A stretch of DNA of 64,000 bases from Pectinophora gossypiella (Eukaryota > Arthropoda > Insecta > Lepidoptera > Gelechiidae): assembly GCF_024362695.1 (NCBI RefSeq), contig NC_065407.1, positions 3,844,001 to 3,908,000 on the forward strand. Direction: 5' to 3'. This document shows, one piece after another, positions 29,406 to 40,670 of the stretch; the stretch's first letter is position 1, and each line of letters begins with the position of its first letter. The position numbers and the translations under genes were made by a program. The notes beneath the pieces were generated by a model. It saw only the letters and a program-made list of their open reading frames with translations. It had not been told where the DNA came from and ran no database searches.

Positions 29406-29712
29406 CTACTATTGGTGCTGATTCCGGTACACACCACCTAAGTTTATTTTAAGTTATACCTGTCATTTTTTTATCCGCCGAAAAGGAAAGGGACGGGTAA
29501 TCGACAGGCATAAGATTTATGAAACACACGTCAATTTTAGGCCGAAATTAAAAAAAAAACCTTCCCAATTTGTATACTGGCCAATAACTGGAATTAGGTG
29601 ATGCCTATTTTATTCGCCCGGGTTATTCTTGTTATCAATCATCCGTCCCTTTCCTTTTCGGCGGATAAAAAAATGACAGGTATAACTTAAAATAAAATTA
29701 GGACGTGTCGTC
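29406..29712. mobile_element. foldback element, family I (copy 2)
   Basis: Arms TTTTAAGTTATACCTGTCAT and ATGACAGGTATAACTTAAAA, with TATCCGCCGAAAAGGAAAGG against CCTTTCCTTTTCGGCGGATA, which is an exact inverse. The best-preserved arms of the family in the window. Confidence 0.88.
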
Positions 29713-30024
29713 AGGGTCGGACCATAAGTAATTAAACTAAATTGTATTTAAGGTAGAGCCAAAACAGCTCTTAAAGGCTAAAGCCACAAGCTTTAATAAA
29801 GCACACGCGCGCAAACTACCAAGATTGTCATGTTCATTCACACCATCCTACACGTAAATTATGCGGAGATATTTGTACAGAGGTGGGACCTTTGTGTGAG
29901 GTCGTATAGAGAATGATGAGGATCCTCACTCCTCACAAAGGCGCACAATATTGTCGGCACTTCATTAGACGTTAGTGATCTTCCCCACGGCGCGAGGAAT
30001 CCGTGCGATATCGCAACAAATAAT

Positions 30025-30210
30025 GGTCGGGTTTCAAATCCCGGCTTGGGGTCTAAACCACTAAAGCAGATTCTATGAGTTTGAATTCATGCTTGAATCA
30101 TGTATAATTGATTAACACATAGTGGCGAAAAAGTGGTGTATATACACCCCTGCCAACCCCTTCGAAGATACAGGCGTGATGCTATGTTACGTGATGTGTT
30201 ATGATAATTT
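30025..30210 (+). repeat. SINE family E copy
   Basis: GGTTTCAAATCCCGGCTTGG (B-box-like), TCTAAACCACTAAAGCAGAT, CCCTTCGAAGATACAGGCGT and a TGATGTGTTATG tail. Confidence 0.6.
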
Positions 30211-30439
30211 GAGGATAGGGTGACAACCTAGATACACCTACACATCGGCCGACAAAGATCCTGTGGTCTCCACACATTTTCAATTTATAATAACTATAAA
30301 AAAAAAAAAACAATGCGGCGTCAGTTCCAATTATAAGCATTTACGAAAAGATATTTAATTTATCGCACTATGGTATGAAATATAATGAGTTACGAACTTA
30401 GCTCTTGCCAAGGGATACGGGTGAAGATCTCAATGGCTG

Positions 30440-30765
30440 CAGAAGCAGAGATGGGAGCCCTCGGCACGGCAATGCAAGACGGAAGGGGCACGTCACAGGG
30501 ACTGTAACCTGGATCCTGACAAAGGGTAGCAGTACCTAACTGTCAGTACTATTCAGAGGCAGGGGACACGAGTCCTACTACGGCTTAGAAATAGACTATT
30601 CTGAGCGCCATCTCACTCGCGTCAGACAGAGTACTGCCGGGTGGAAGGTAAGAGGAAAAATAACTGCCTTTCCCTAAAAAAAGAAGCATGGAGATTATTT
30701 TAGATAAGGATGCTACAGTGAAAAGAGCGTGGCTCTTAAATTAGTGACGACGAACTTATAATATC
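30440..30765. repeat. dispersed repeat family R, uninterrupted copy
   Basis: AAGACGGAAGGGGCACGTCA, CTCACTCGCGTCAGACAGAG and AGAGCGTGGCTCTTAAATTA. Confidence 0.75.
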
Positions 30766-31084
30766 ATGAAAAATTGGTCAGATGCCAAACTTTTCGGTGT
30801 TTGCTTTTGTTTACATGTAAGTACTGGCAAAGTTATCCAAAAACCCACAACCATGCGAAATGTGATCGTGCCGTGAGGAAGTTCCCTTACGCCGGCGGCG
30901 GTTGACGTTGACACCTTGAGTCAGGCTATGACCTTCTCTAATTAAAATTTTGGCGCGGCATTCGCGGTTGGCATGGAATGTGGGTAGGTGAGATCAGCGA
31001 TATACTTACTTGAGGTTAATGTGAGGTTTCGTTGCTAAGGTGTGCTTTACAGGCATAAAGGTTCATAATTAAGAACCCAAGTAT

Positions 31085-31210
31085 ACAGGTGTTAGTGACA
31101 TCGTTTTGGTTACGATGTGACTGTAGGGATGTTTTTGTGATTTTGAGTTGATATCAAGTGGAATTTTCCGACGTAAAATTATGGAAATGAAAATAATTAA
31201 AAAAAGACAC
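31085..31210. mobile_element. left arm of MITE family H
   Basis: AGGTGTTAGTGACATCG to AGTGGAATTTTCCGACGTAA. The matching right arm (TTAGAATCATGGGCTGAATC) is at 31502-31540, separated by a SINE D copy. Confidence 0.7.
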
Positions 31211-31227
31211 TAAAATTTACATGAATT

Positions 31228-31500
31228 CTATGATTTTTGAAATCGTTTTTCGAATTCATGTTTGGATCAAAAATGATTATCACGTGCTCAGTGGTGAAGG
31301 AGAACATCATAAGGAAACCCATACCCGAGAAATGGGTTTCGGAGGTATGTGACCTAACCTGTATTGGGCAGGTTTTCCCTTCGTGGGTTGGGAGGTCAGA
31401 CAGGCAGCCGCTTCTGTAAAAGACCGGATCTGTTAAATCTTCAGGTTAGGTAAGCGGACTCTGTGAAAAACGGAATAACGCTAGGGAGATGATGATGATG
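31228..31500 (+). repeat. SINE family D, 5'-truncated, between two MITE H arms
   Basis: TTTTCGAATTCATGTTTGG, CCCTTCGTGGGTTGGGAGGT, AGGCAGCCGCTTCTGTAAAA and AACGCTAGGGAGATGATGAT. It sits at the loop of the palindromic MITE. Confidence 0.8.
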
Positions 31501-31626
31501 ATTAACTTAGAATCATGGGCTGAATCATTCCCCAAAGACTTCATAACATATACTTTTGTGTGCAGTATATTACGTAAAGTAATGATAAAATTGCATTTTA
31601 TCACATTAAAGAACTTAATTATTAAA

Positions 31627-31961
31627 TAACATAACATAAACTGCCTATATACGTCCCACTGCTGGGCACAGGCCTCCCCTCAATCAACTGGAGGGGGTAT
31701 GGAGCATACTCCACCACGCTGCTCCACTGCGGGTTGGTGGAGGTGTTTTTACGGCTAATAGCCGGGACCAACGGCTTAACGTGCCCTCCGAAGCACGGAA
31801 TCATCTTACTTTTTCGGACAATCAGGTGATTCAAGCCTGAAAAGTCCTCACCAAACAAAGGACAGTCTCACAAAGTGATTTCGACAATGTCCCCATCGGG
31901 AATTGAACCCGGACCTCCAGATCGTGAGCCTAACGCTCTAACCACTAGACCACGGAGGCTA
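31627..31961 (-). repeat. full-length SINE, family B
   Basis: Closely matches 20153-20486. The head on minus reads AGCCTCCGTGGTCTAGTGGT with a GGGTTCAATTCCCGATGGGG B box. ORFs of 63 and 78 aa on minus overlap it and are not genes. Confidence 0.9.
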
Positions 31962-32282
31962 TCATTATTAAATTATTATTAAATAAATTTTATTAATTTG
32001 AGAGTTATGACATAGTATGATAGCATAATTGGGACGGCTCTTCCGAAAAGAAGGTAAAACATCTAAAAATGCAACACTAATGTCTTCTTTATTTAAATAA
32101 AGTGCAGTAAAATAAAATTAGCGAGGCAGCGGAACAGTCTCATTGTAGTAAATTAAACCGCTCTGAGAAAAGCGTAAAAATGTTATTTATACTTTAATTC
32201 AAAACAAAGGACCAATTAAGCGCTACTGTTTTCAGAAGTATTTTTTTAAAACGAATTTTGTTTTCCTTAACAGTTATATATA

Positions 32283-32790
32283 GATACGGCTCACCACCTA
32301 TAGTGGTTATTACTTTACACTTACCTATCCGCTAGATGCGTCAAGGTCACAGGTGGTTATCATGGTTACTCCCCACCAACTCCCGTTTGCCGATCAGATG
32401 GTGTAGTCTAATAGAAAATCGGTGGTTACCATGGTAACCACGACCTCGAGCGAGTTGGTGGAGAGTAACCATGGTAACCACGATCTCGAGCGAGTTGGTA
32501 GGAAGTAACCATGGTGACCATGATCTTATGCGAGTTGGTGGGGAGTAACCATGGTAACCACGATCTCAAGCGAGTTGGTGGGGAGTAACCATGGTAACCA
32601 CGATCTCGACCAAGTTGGTGAGGTAACCATAGTAACCACCCGTGACCTTGACGCATCTAGTCGGATGGACAGGTAGGTGTCATAACCGCTTATCACCCAC
32701 CAGGTTGGTCTAGTAGAAAGCTCGGTAGGGCGTGGGTACTAGTAGTTCATCTTGTGATGGATGTGTCTGTGACTACCCCATGGGATATAG
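32283..32790 (+). repeat. SINE family F split by a palindromic minisatellite
   Basis: The left scrap GATACGGCTCACCACCTATA (about 32283-32303) and the right body from 32695 (TTGGTCTAGTAGAAAGCTCG, CATCTTGTGATGGATGTG) are parts of one family F copy. The palindromic block 32332-32660 lies between them. Confidence 0.65.
32332..32660. repeat. palindrome enclosing a 40-bp minisatellite
   Basis: Arms of about 50 bp (32332-32382 and 32611-32660) begin CTAGATGCGTCAAGGTCAC and are mutual inverses with few changes. Between them ATGGTAACCA (once ATGGTGACCA) recurs at 32431, 32471, 32511, 32551 and 32591, an exact 40-bp period. The core AGTAACCATGGTAACCACG is itself nearly palindromic. A 76-aa ORF through it is a by-product. 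Confidence 0.92.
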
Positions 32791-33003
32791 TCACAAAGAC
32801 AAGAAACTATTTAACGAGTTTCGATTCCGTTTTCGTATGTCGCTATCAATTTAAGAATGACCATTTTTAAACTGCTCTATTTTGGGTTGATATTGATGGA
32901 TGTTTTCATGCTAGTAGCTAAAACTATTTGAGAGTTGGGGTATCGTAGGCTATTCTTAAAGCTTAATTACCAGTCATGTGCCTTTCTTTTTTTACCTTTG
33001 ATG

Positions 33004-33185
33004 GGTTTGCTCTTGGCCCCAGACTTGCCCGAAGACGGAGCGAGCTCGCCCAAAAGGTGCCTGTTCACTCTGGCCTTGAAAGCATCCGGGTTTTATACGC
33101 ATCCGGAAATACAGAAGACGGCAGAGAATTCCACTCCAAAACTTTTCTGGGAATGATCCCATATTCGAAATGTTCTCGGCAATAA
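33004..33185 (-). pseudogene. C-terminal end of a WNxLP-type LINE
   Basis: On minus the frame reads EWNSLPSSVFPDAYK. After a one-base shift it continues in the style of FKARVNRHLLGEL. This is the terminal segment of the LINE also seen at 9.8, 20.6 and 44.1 kb. The ORFs on + here (73 and 69 aa) are antisense shadows. Confidence 0.65.
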
Positions 33186-33239
33186 TAAACAGAGTCTTAG
33201 CAAGATCCTACTCACCCCAACCTAGCTGCAGCCGTAATG

Positions 33240-33740
33240 CATAAATAGCAGCGCAAACGAACGCTCGGGCTCACTTTTTTGTCGGCGCTCGTGGACTACG
33301 GATGGTTATAGGATCGATTTATATTGTTCTTGATTATTGTGGGCTATTTTTGTCGGTATTAGTGTTAATTTGATAATTAGGTTGTAAAATCAGTTAAGGA
33401 GTATAAAATAATTTGTTTACTGAAATCTTATTTGTTAAATAAAATTGTTAGGTCAATTCGTGCGTTATTTTTTAAAAACTTAACCTCACTTCTGGTTCGT
33501 AAAAAGAGCTTTATTACCTAAGCTTTAGGCAAATAAGATCAGAATGTAAGAAAGAACAATTTGACAAAGAAAAGCAGCCAGTGTCCTAGTAATAGTAAGT
33601 AAAAAGTTTTTGCAACGGGAACATTCCTGTGAACAGCACATTACTGAAAGTTTAAGTATAACGCAGCTACGAACTTACTTTTTAAAAATTAAAAAAAAAA
33701 GTAGTAAAAAGTAATTCAATATTTATTTATTATTTTTTTT
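33240..33740. other. no recognised feature
   Basis: AT-rich. Nothing I can name. Confidence 0.4.
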
Positions 33741-33756
33741 TTATTTTTTATCTATT

Positions 33757-34075
33757 GTCAATCAACCGGAGGGGTTATGCAGTATATTCCACCATGCTGC
33801 ACCACTGCGGGTTAGTCAACGTATTTTTACGGCTCATAGCCCGGACGCCCGGACCAACAGCTTTACGTGCCCTCCGAAGCACGGAATCATCTTACTTTTT
33901 CGGACAATCAGGTGATTCGAAGTCCTTACCAAACAAACGACAGTCTCACAAAGTAATTTCGACAATGTTCCCATCGAGAATCGAACCCGGACCTCCAGAT
34001 CGTGAGCTTAACCCTCTAACCACTAGACCATGGAGGCTGTTAATTGAGGGGAGGCCAGTGCCCGGCAGTGCAAAC
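33757..34075 (-). repeat. SINE family B, diverged, with an inverted scrap at its head
   Basis: 33757-34042 is family B in reverse, ending at the head CCACTAGACCATGGAGGCTG. Directly after it TTGAGGGGAGGCCAGTGCCC is the family B 3' end in the forward direction. Confidence 0.8.
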
Positions 34076-34589
34076 CTATTGTAAGCCAGTCACAGAGAGC
34101 AAAGGTTAGTGCAAAAAAATAGGTATGTGAAATCTCTTTTGCGTTGGAATTCGATGCTCTCTAATCTGTCCTTTGTCCGTGCAGTGTTGCCAGTTGGAAC
34201 AACTTTAAGCCTTTTTCTGATGCATACGCCAACGCTGTCGGCTTGGGTCTATTATACAGAATTATTATACATTTGGACAAAATTTTAATATCAAATGGAC
34301 TTTTTGCGTAAGTAACTTAGTAATAGCATACTTAAGTGCAGTGGGTCCAAAATACTCGCTAAGAACAATAATTATCCGGTTTCCGTAGCGTTACTAAACC
34401 TTGTGACTTAAGTATAGTACTGACCCTTATAATGAATACCTAATTGTTATTTGAAAAACTAATTTCTTCCACTTTATTTTACTTTTTTTTACATAAAAAT
34501 AAGTAAATAAAATCCTCAACCCAATGGGGTGAGCGAAGCCACGAGTAATCAGAAAATAATAACCGAAGTCGGAGGCAGATGGTTTTTTA

Positions 34590-34646
34590 CCGACTTCAAA
34601 AAAGGAGGAGGTTCTCAATTCGACCGCATATTTTTTTTTTTTTTTG
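34590..34646 (+). repeat. RTE-like LINE 3' end
   Basis: ACCGACTTCAAAAAAGGAGG and AGGTTCTCAATTCGACCGC followed by a T-rich run. This tail is widespread in insect genomes as an RTE-type LINE 3' end. The family name is from memory. Confidence 0.6.
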
Positions 34647-35049
34647 AATATTACTATCTGTAAGTAATGTAATGACTTCGTATGAAATAAGTATTATGTG
34701 ACTGCATGTTATTCTCTGATTGTGTACGACTCTGCCCAACCCATAAGGAGTCACTTTCGTGTATTTTACTTTATGTAAAACGGATGGAACCTCCGCAGGA
34801 GCAAACAGTAAATCTTGCTTAGTTTGAAAACTTTTATCTCGTCCCACCCGCCTGTCACCAGCTATCTTTTGAACGTTCGCGCTGTTGAGCTGCAGGCTTG
34901 GAAACTAGCGAGGAGCAGCTGAGATAAATAGCCATATGTGACATATATATTCGCCATTTTCTCAGAAAATCCCGTTGGAATTGTATTTATCTTCATCCAT
35001 ACAGCTTTTCTTTGATATAATTATGTTTAAATAGCAATGGCATCTTTAT

Positions 35050-35103
35050 TCTTCTTCTATCGTGTGGGTTGTGAGGTTGATTACCAAACCCATCAACCCT
35101 GGT
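35050..35103 (-). repeat. SINE family A, 3' tip only
   Basis: TTCTTCTATCGTGTGGGTTG and CCCATCAACCCTGGTC in reverse orientation. Confidence 0.75.
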
Positions 35104-35334
35104 CTTTTATGCTTTTATGCTTCTATCCTTTTCTGTTACTCTGAACTGGCATTGACTAGAGCAAGAAAGACTGACGTCACGCGGCAGATTCGACGAGGTG
35201 ATACGCGCGTGGCCGCGTTCTGTAATACATACGGTAATCAAAATAGTTTGACTGTTTACCCGACTGCGGCGAAGCGAAAAGGAGGGTTGTGTATTCGACC
35301 ATATATAAGTTAGGTTGGAACAGACGTACATATA

Positions 35335-35546
35335 CATAAACATAAACAGCCTATATACGTCCCACTGCTGGGCACAGGCCTCCCCTCAATCAACCGGAGG
35401 GGGTATGGAGCATACTCCACCACGCTGCTCCACTGCGGGTTGGTGGAGGTGTTTTTACGGCTAATAGCCGGGACCAACCGCTTAACGTGCCCTCCGAAGC
35501 ACGGAATCATCTTACTTTTTCGGACAACCAGGTGATTCAAGCCTAA
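35335..35546 (-). repeat. SINE family B, 5'-truncated
   Basis: AAACAGCCTATATACGTCCC to CAGGTGATTCAAGCCTAAAT. The tRNA head is missing. Confidence 0.88.
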
Positions 35547-36002
35547 ATAATGCTAAATAATGCTATATATAATGCAGAATTAAAAAATGAGGTGTCACTA
35601 GATGCGTCTTGATTATCCGGTGGTTACAGGATGTGTGACGTCACTCGAAATTCAATGTGGCGCCCTCTAGAGGACATAAAGTGAGGACGACAAACATTAT
35701 TTTTCGATTGCTAGTGTTTTGGGTATGAAATGAACGGGCTTAATTTGCACATTTCAAATGTTTACATATTACATAACATAACAAATACTTTATTGCACGA
35801 GACAGGAAAAAACAAAACACTAATATTAGTGTGGGATAAGTAAGAGGCTGAATGTTGATTTCTGAACGAAGATGAATAAAGAAAAGATGGACGAGTGACT
35901 TGAAATGAAAGGAGTGAAATGAACGGTGTGAGCGGATTGAGATGAATGATTTTTGAAAGAAGGAGACGTTGGGTGAGAGTCGAGGTGGAAGGGTGTTATT
36001 TT

Positions 36003-36208
36003 TTGATCTGCGTTAATATTTTCAATTAAAAAAGTGTAATGTCTGCGTGCTTGTTAAGAAGAAAACAATAAAAAAGTGTTAAAGGTGCTAACGTGTTTAA
36101 TTCTCTTGATCTGCGTTAATATTTTCAATTAAAAAAGTGTAATGTCTGCGTGCTTGTTAAGAAGAAAACAATAAAAAAGTGTTAAAGGTGCTAACGTGTT
36201 TAATTCTC
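36003..36208. repeat. 103-bp perfect tandem duplication
   Basis: The 103-base unit that starts TTGATCTGCGTTAATATTTT and ends GTGTTTAATTCTC occurs twice back to back (36003-36105 and 36106-36208) without a difference that I can see. Confidence 0.93.
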
Positions 36209-36472
36209 GCCCGACGATCCCACATTACTAGCTTTTACTTGCGGTTTTTCTTGTATTTACTCGATAATTACGTTGAATTGATAAAATGACGGTTCAAACA
36301 GGTTCCGGATAGGTTTTATCTCCATATCTTGCATAAAACACGTGTCGAAAGCATGTTATCTTAATAAAAAAGACCACAAAATAATATAAATAAAAATAAA
36401 TGTTTAAAAACTAAAACCCGACTACCTAAGAAATGACGCTCTAAAAGGTATGAAAGAAGAAACTACGTATAC

Positions 36473-36770
36473 ATAAATAACCTATATACGTCCCACTGCT
36501 GGACACAGGGCTCCCCTCAATCAACCGGAGTACATTAGGATGATGAGAGGATGGGGACATTGTCGAAATCACTTTGTGAGACTGTCCTTTGTTTGGTAAG
36601 GACTTTTCAGGCTTGAATCACCTGATTGTCCGAAAAAGTAAGATGATTCCGTGCTTCGGAGGGCACGTTAAGCCGTTGGTCCCGGCTATTAGCCGTAAAA
36701 ACATCCTCCACCAACCCGCATTGGAGCATGGTGGTGGAGTATGCTCCATACCCCCTCCGGTTTAAACTAG
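36473..36770 (+). repeat. two SINE family B parts in inverted order
   Basis: 36473-36530 is a 3' end in reverse (CTATATACGTCCCACTGCTG). 36550-36770 is an internal part in forward direction, from GATGGGGACATTGTCGAAAT to CCATACCCCCTCCGG. The head and the forward 3' end are missing. Confidence 0.8.
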
Positions 36771-37057
36771 GTATATTTCTCTGATATTTATTTCAGTTAA
36801 TTTCCTGGCCCTATATGAAAGCAGCGGGGTTTTTAAAGCCGGCATTATTCATTCGTGGTTGTGTGGTAATTAGTCAGCTTTCATCTGCAAGAGTCGTTTG
36901 GATGCAAGTCTTTAGTGCAGGGCTCCCCAACCTCTGGGTGCTCCGCGGACCATGATATGTAACGAAGCAAAAGATGTATGCATTTATTAAATAATAGTGT
37001 AAATTTTGCAGGCACTAATTTAAATTTAGTAATACATATACCCCTCCCCCCACCGGT

Positions 37058-37112
37058 AGATTGAGGGGAGGCCTGTGCCCAGCAGTGGGACGTATTATAG
37101 GCTGTTTATGTA
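37058..37112 (+). repeat. SINE family B, 3' end only
   Basis: ATTGAGGGGAGGCCTGTGCC and AGCAGTGGGACGTATTATAG followed by GCTGTTTATG. Confidence 0.8.
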
Positions 37113-37607
37113 ATACATATAATAAGTTGTTCTATCTCTTTCTTCCACTTCACTGTTTAAAGCTGGCAAGCTGAAATAAAAATAGGATTAGAAGGATCTG
37201 CTCGTATTTTTTAATATTTAAACTAAAATCTTTGAGCTTTTTTTTTCGCTAGGGAGATGATGTCCGTCTATCCTTAGCCTCGAAAAATAAACGTACTCGT
37301 AAATGTCATAATAATCATCAATACTTTGGAAAAAAAGTCCTAATGGTTTCCGGTCAAAAAAGTTTGGGAACCACACTGTTTAGTGGTGTGCACCGTTTTG
37401 CTTTGCGTTTGCAACTCTTTAGAAATGTTGATAATCTCTCATTAGCCGCGTAATAGTTTTGAAATGGTTGCATTAGGCTTCGTGGGATTGTAGGGGATTA
37501 GCTTTGTCTTGTGGTTTAAACATACACATATAATATTATAATATATATTTAATAATTTATGATGAACAGTAACAGTCCAGTGTATTGTAAATGTACAAGC
37601 AGAGAAT

Positions 37608-37931
37608 CGGCCTCCGTGGTCCAGTGGTTGAGCGTTGTACTCACGACCCGGAGGTCCCAGGTTCGAATGCCGGTGGGGACAAATCACAAAAATCACTTTG
37701 TGATCAATAGACATTACAGGCTGATCACCTGATTGTCCAAAAGTAAGATCATCCATGCTTCGGAAGGCACATTAAGCCATTGGTCTCGGTTACTACTTAT
37801 TGATGTGAGTACGTAGTCGTTACATGAGTCATGTCAGGGGCGTTTAGCGGCTCAGTAATACCCTGACACCAGGGTTGATGGGGTTGGTGATCCACCACAC
37901 AACCCACACGATAGAAGAAGAAGAAGAAGCA
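37608..37931 (+). repeat. full-length SINE, family A
   Basis: Head GGCCTCCGTGGTCCAGTGGT, B box GGTTCGAATGCCGG, core CTTCGGAAGGCACATTAAGC and tail ACCCACACGATAGAAGAAGA. It is the clearest + strand copy. ORFs on minus at 37442-37756 and 37844-38032 are shadows. Confidence 0.92.
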
Positions 37932-38149
37932 GAAAATGGCACTATATTTAAACTAAGACTTAAAAATGTCTTATCAAGCGGGCATTCTATACTTTTGACG
38001 ACCTGTAATTGATAATACATATTGTAATGCAATTGAATTCCCTAATAATATTGATATAAATTGAATTTTGTAGTATCTGTGACATGTAATTATTATTTTT
38101 AATAAAATGACTATGACTATTGTCGATTCTATGTTTTCAATCAAGTTCT

Positions 38150-38206
38150 TGATTGAGGGGAGGACTATCCCTAGCAGTGGAACGTATATAGGCTGTTTAT
38201 ATTGTG
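38150..38206 (+). repeat. SINE family B, 3' end only
   Basis: TGATTGAGGGGAGGACTATC and GCAGTGGAACGTATATAGGC. Confidence 0.75.
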
Positions 38207-38749
38207 TTGTTATCAGTCAATACACAGGAAAAAAAGTTGAAAGCTATCTATCTATGTTTTCTTATTTACTCTCAGTCCAGTAGAATGTTTTTTTATTATA
38301 CAAAGAATCTTTTTAATACTGCTTCTACTACTAAAACTCTCTTGAAAACTAGTATAACTCGTCTAATACCCGCTGCTTCGCAAACTGCTGTTCTTAATAG
38401 TTTTACGCTCTGGCTACCTTAAGGCTTGTGTAGGTAAGTAATGTTGCTTATAGCCTCTGCTTGTACTATAAAACTTAACGGGTGACATATAAAGCTGGGA
38501 ATGGTAGGCAGTCGTTATTGTGCTGTAGTTTCACTTAACCATGCTAGAATACCATTCTCGGGTTACGTACCTATTTAGTTGAAATTGCGACGCAAATAGC
38601 CAGCCAAACTTTTTAGGAGTGAAATGTTCTGAAGCTGTTTTTTACGCATAGTAACTGACAATGTTCTTTTAAAAATGATCATAAAATTGAAAGGAATATT
38701 ATAATATTCGTTTAACAGTGCAAATGACAGTAAGATAAAATGGAAAAAA

Positions 38750-38928
38750 AATGTGGTGTGGAGGAAGCAAGATAAGGTGTGTCAGGATCGAAGCAAATGG
38801 AATTCCAATTAATCTTTGCTTACCCGGCCCCGGTGGGATATAAACGTGAGTTTATATACATAAACTGCCTATATACGTGCCACTGCTGGGCACAGGCCTC
38901 CCCTCAATCAACCGGAGGGGGTAGTGGT
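38750..38928. repeat. LINE T relic followed by inverted SINE B end
   Basis: 38750-38855 matches the family T end (GTCAGGATCGAAGCAAATGG, CCCCGGTGGGATATAAACGT). 38861-38928 is a reversed family B end (CTGGGCACAGGCCTCCCCTC). Confidence 0.65.
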
Positions 38929-38944
38929 AGGTGAGTTTATATAG

Positions 38945-39062
38945 GTACATGGTATTAGTGATATCGTAACGAATACTGAGGAGAGTGATTCTGATAAGTC
39001 TCTGAGGAGAGTAAAGTAGAATTTTCCGTCGCTAAATTCATGTTTATTAATAATTATTTTAT
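38945..39062. mobile_element. left arm of MITE family H
   Basis: ATGGTATTAGTGATATCGTA, CGAATACTGAGGAGAGTG and AGAATTTTCCGTCGCTAAAT. The right arm is absent. Confidence 0.7.
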
Positions 39063-39262
39063 TTTAAAGCTCATTTATCCTATAAAACCACACCAATTTA
39101 ACCAGTTTTTGAGTTGAGATCGAAACTGTATTAGGAGAACTCTTTAATATGGGGCGGAAGGGCGTTATTATGCTCTCACACACACAGCATATAATTTTTA
39201 CGATAAATTGTAGTTCTAGGAGTAAACTCATGTCTTATTTTATTTGGATTTCTCTTGCTCGC

Positions 39263-39302
39263 GCGAGTGTGCGTGCGCGTGTGCGTGTGCGTGTGCGTGT
39301 GT
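39263..39302. repeat. (GTGTGC)n/(GT)n simple repeat
   Basis: Alternating G/C-T purine-pyrimidine tract, GTGCGTGTGCGTGTGCGTGT. Confidence 0.9.
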
Positions 39303-39907
39303 CATTTGACATTGCGCACTTACTTTATATGCGGAAATGTCAAATTGAAAATTATTGCTTTTTAGATAAATAGTTTCAATGAGGTTTGTTTAACCCTCCT
39401 GATTGTGGCGTCCTATGTTAGCTTAGTATACCAACTTATGTTAGTTTAGTGACTGTACCAACTGCAGAAATGTAGCGCTAAATGTAGCCAACATTCAATT
39501 TACGGGAAGCATTCCACGAGAATGAATTTTAAGCTGGAAAAAGTGCAACGATATGTGTACGACAAACAAGTAGTTAGCACTACAGTCGCGTCGTGTGCTA
39601 ATTGCACGAGACGTCTTTTTTTGCATTTCCACACATTCTACATGTACCTGCTCCACATTGCTTCCCGTTTCTAAAAAAAAAACTTCACTTTCGTTACGAG
39701 CTTTAAAACTTGTTTAATGAGATCGCTTCCAAACTTTTCATTCAATTTGTGAAAGCGAATTTCGTGAAAAATGTTTACCTTATTTTTTAACATAAACGTG
39801 TCTCACAACACGTGGCGGTCTGACGATGATGGTTTACGCGCGTTTTCATGTCACAGGGTTATTTTATTGGATTCATAAATGAATTAACTTGCTGAGTCAC
39901 TGTGGTA

Positions 39908-40049
39908 CAGTCATGAGCAAGATCATCTACCCACTTTAGCACCCTGTCGCACTATCATATTTGACATTTAATGAGACTTACGGTTTAATTTGTCAAGAAA
40001 GTTAATGTGACATGGTTTCAAAGTGTATACATATTAGTGCTCGTGACCG
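39908..40049 (+). mobile_element. TA-flanked MITE, family G (copy 2)
   Basis: Again 142 bases, starting CAGTCATGAGCAAGATC and ending TGCTCGTGACCG, with TA on each side. Confidence 0.9.
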
Positions 40050-40124
40050 TACACCGGCTTGCTTCTCAATCTGATATTAGGCGGCTAAATTACTCAATTG
40101 TATAACAATATTTTATGTTTAATT

Positions 40125-40533
40125 TTTCTTGCAGCTTCTTTTCCCCGGCTATACAGGTTGTGAGAAGCTGCAGTAGTTTATGGCGGATGACCCGTTCGTT
40201 ATGTAAAAAATTACGATTCAAAGTGTAACTATGTTACCTACTGAATAAAGATATTTTTGAATTTGAATTTGAATTGAATCGGGGAGCGCCGGTACGAACC
40301 CCGATACCGGACTTGCACCAATCTTCTAGTAGTAGAGTTTTTTTTAAGAGTAAGTAATTAATTTATCGTAAGTGCAGTTCTTACTAACACAGTTGGCTCG
40401 ACCATTATACATATACGGCGATACGGCTCACCATCTATCACGTCTAACAAATAGCTCGGTGAGTCGTGGGTACTTAGTTCATCTTGTGATGGGTGTACCT
40501 CTGACTACCCTAGATATAGTTGTTGAGCTTATG
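40125..40533 (+). repeat. family N tail joined to a long SINE family F copy
   Basis: 40125-40271 is family N (GCTTCTTTTCCCCGGCTATA, then AATAAAGATATTTTTG and a GAATTT-rich tail). 40272-40533 is family F with its head-proximal part (GCCGGTACGAACCCCGATAC) and its tail (GTTGAGCTTATGTT). The F copy starts just where the N tail ends. Confidence 0.75.
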
Positions 40534-40670
40534 TTATTACCTTACTGATTTCACGTATTATGTGTTTATTCATATAAATAAGTATCGTCGTTCTCTTGTA
40601 AATCGCTATATATATTTAATTAATAATTAGGTAATAATATTAAAACTGAGGAATTGAGAAGCTAATTAAT

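Noticed and set aside
32426..32656. Repetitive protein (PPTRxRSWLPW-like repeats) on minus
   Set aside because: It is the translation of a 40-bp minisatellite. A 40-bp period changes frame each unit, so the repeated look is partial and not selected.
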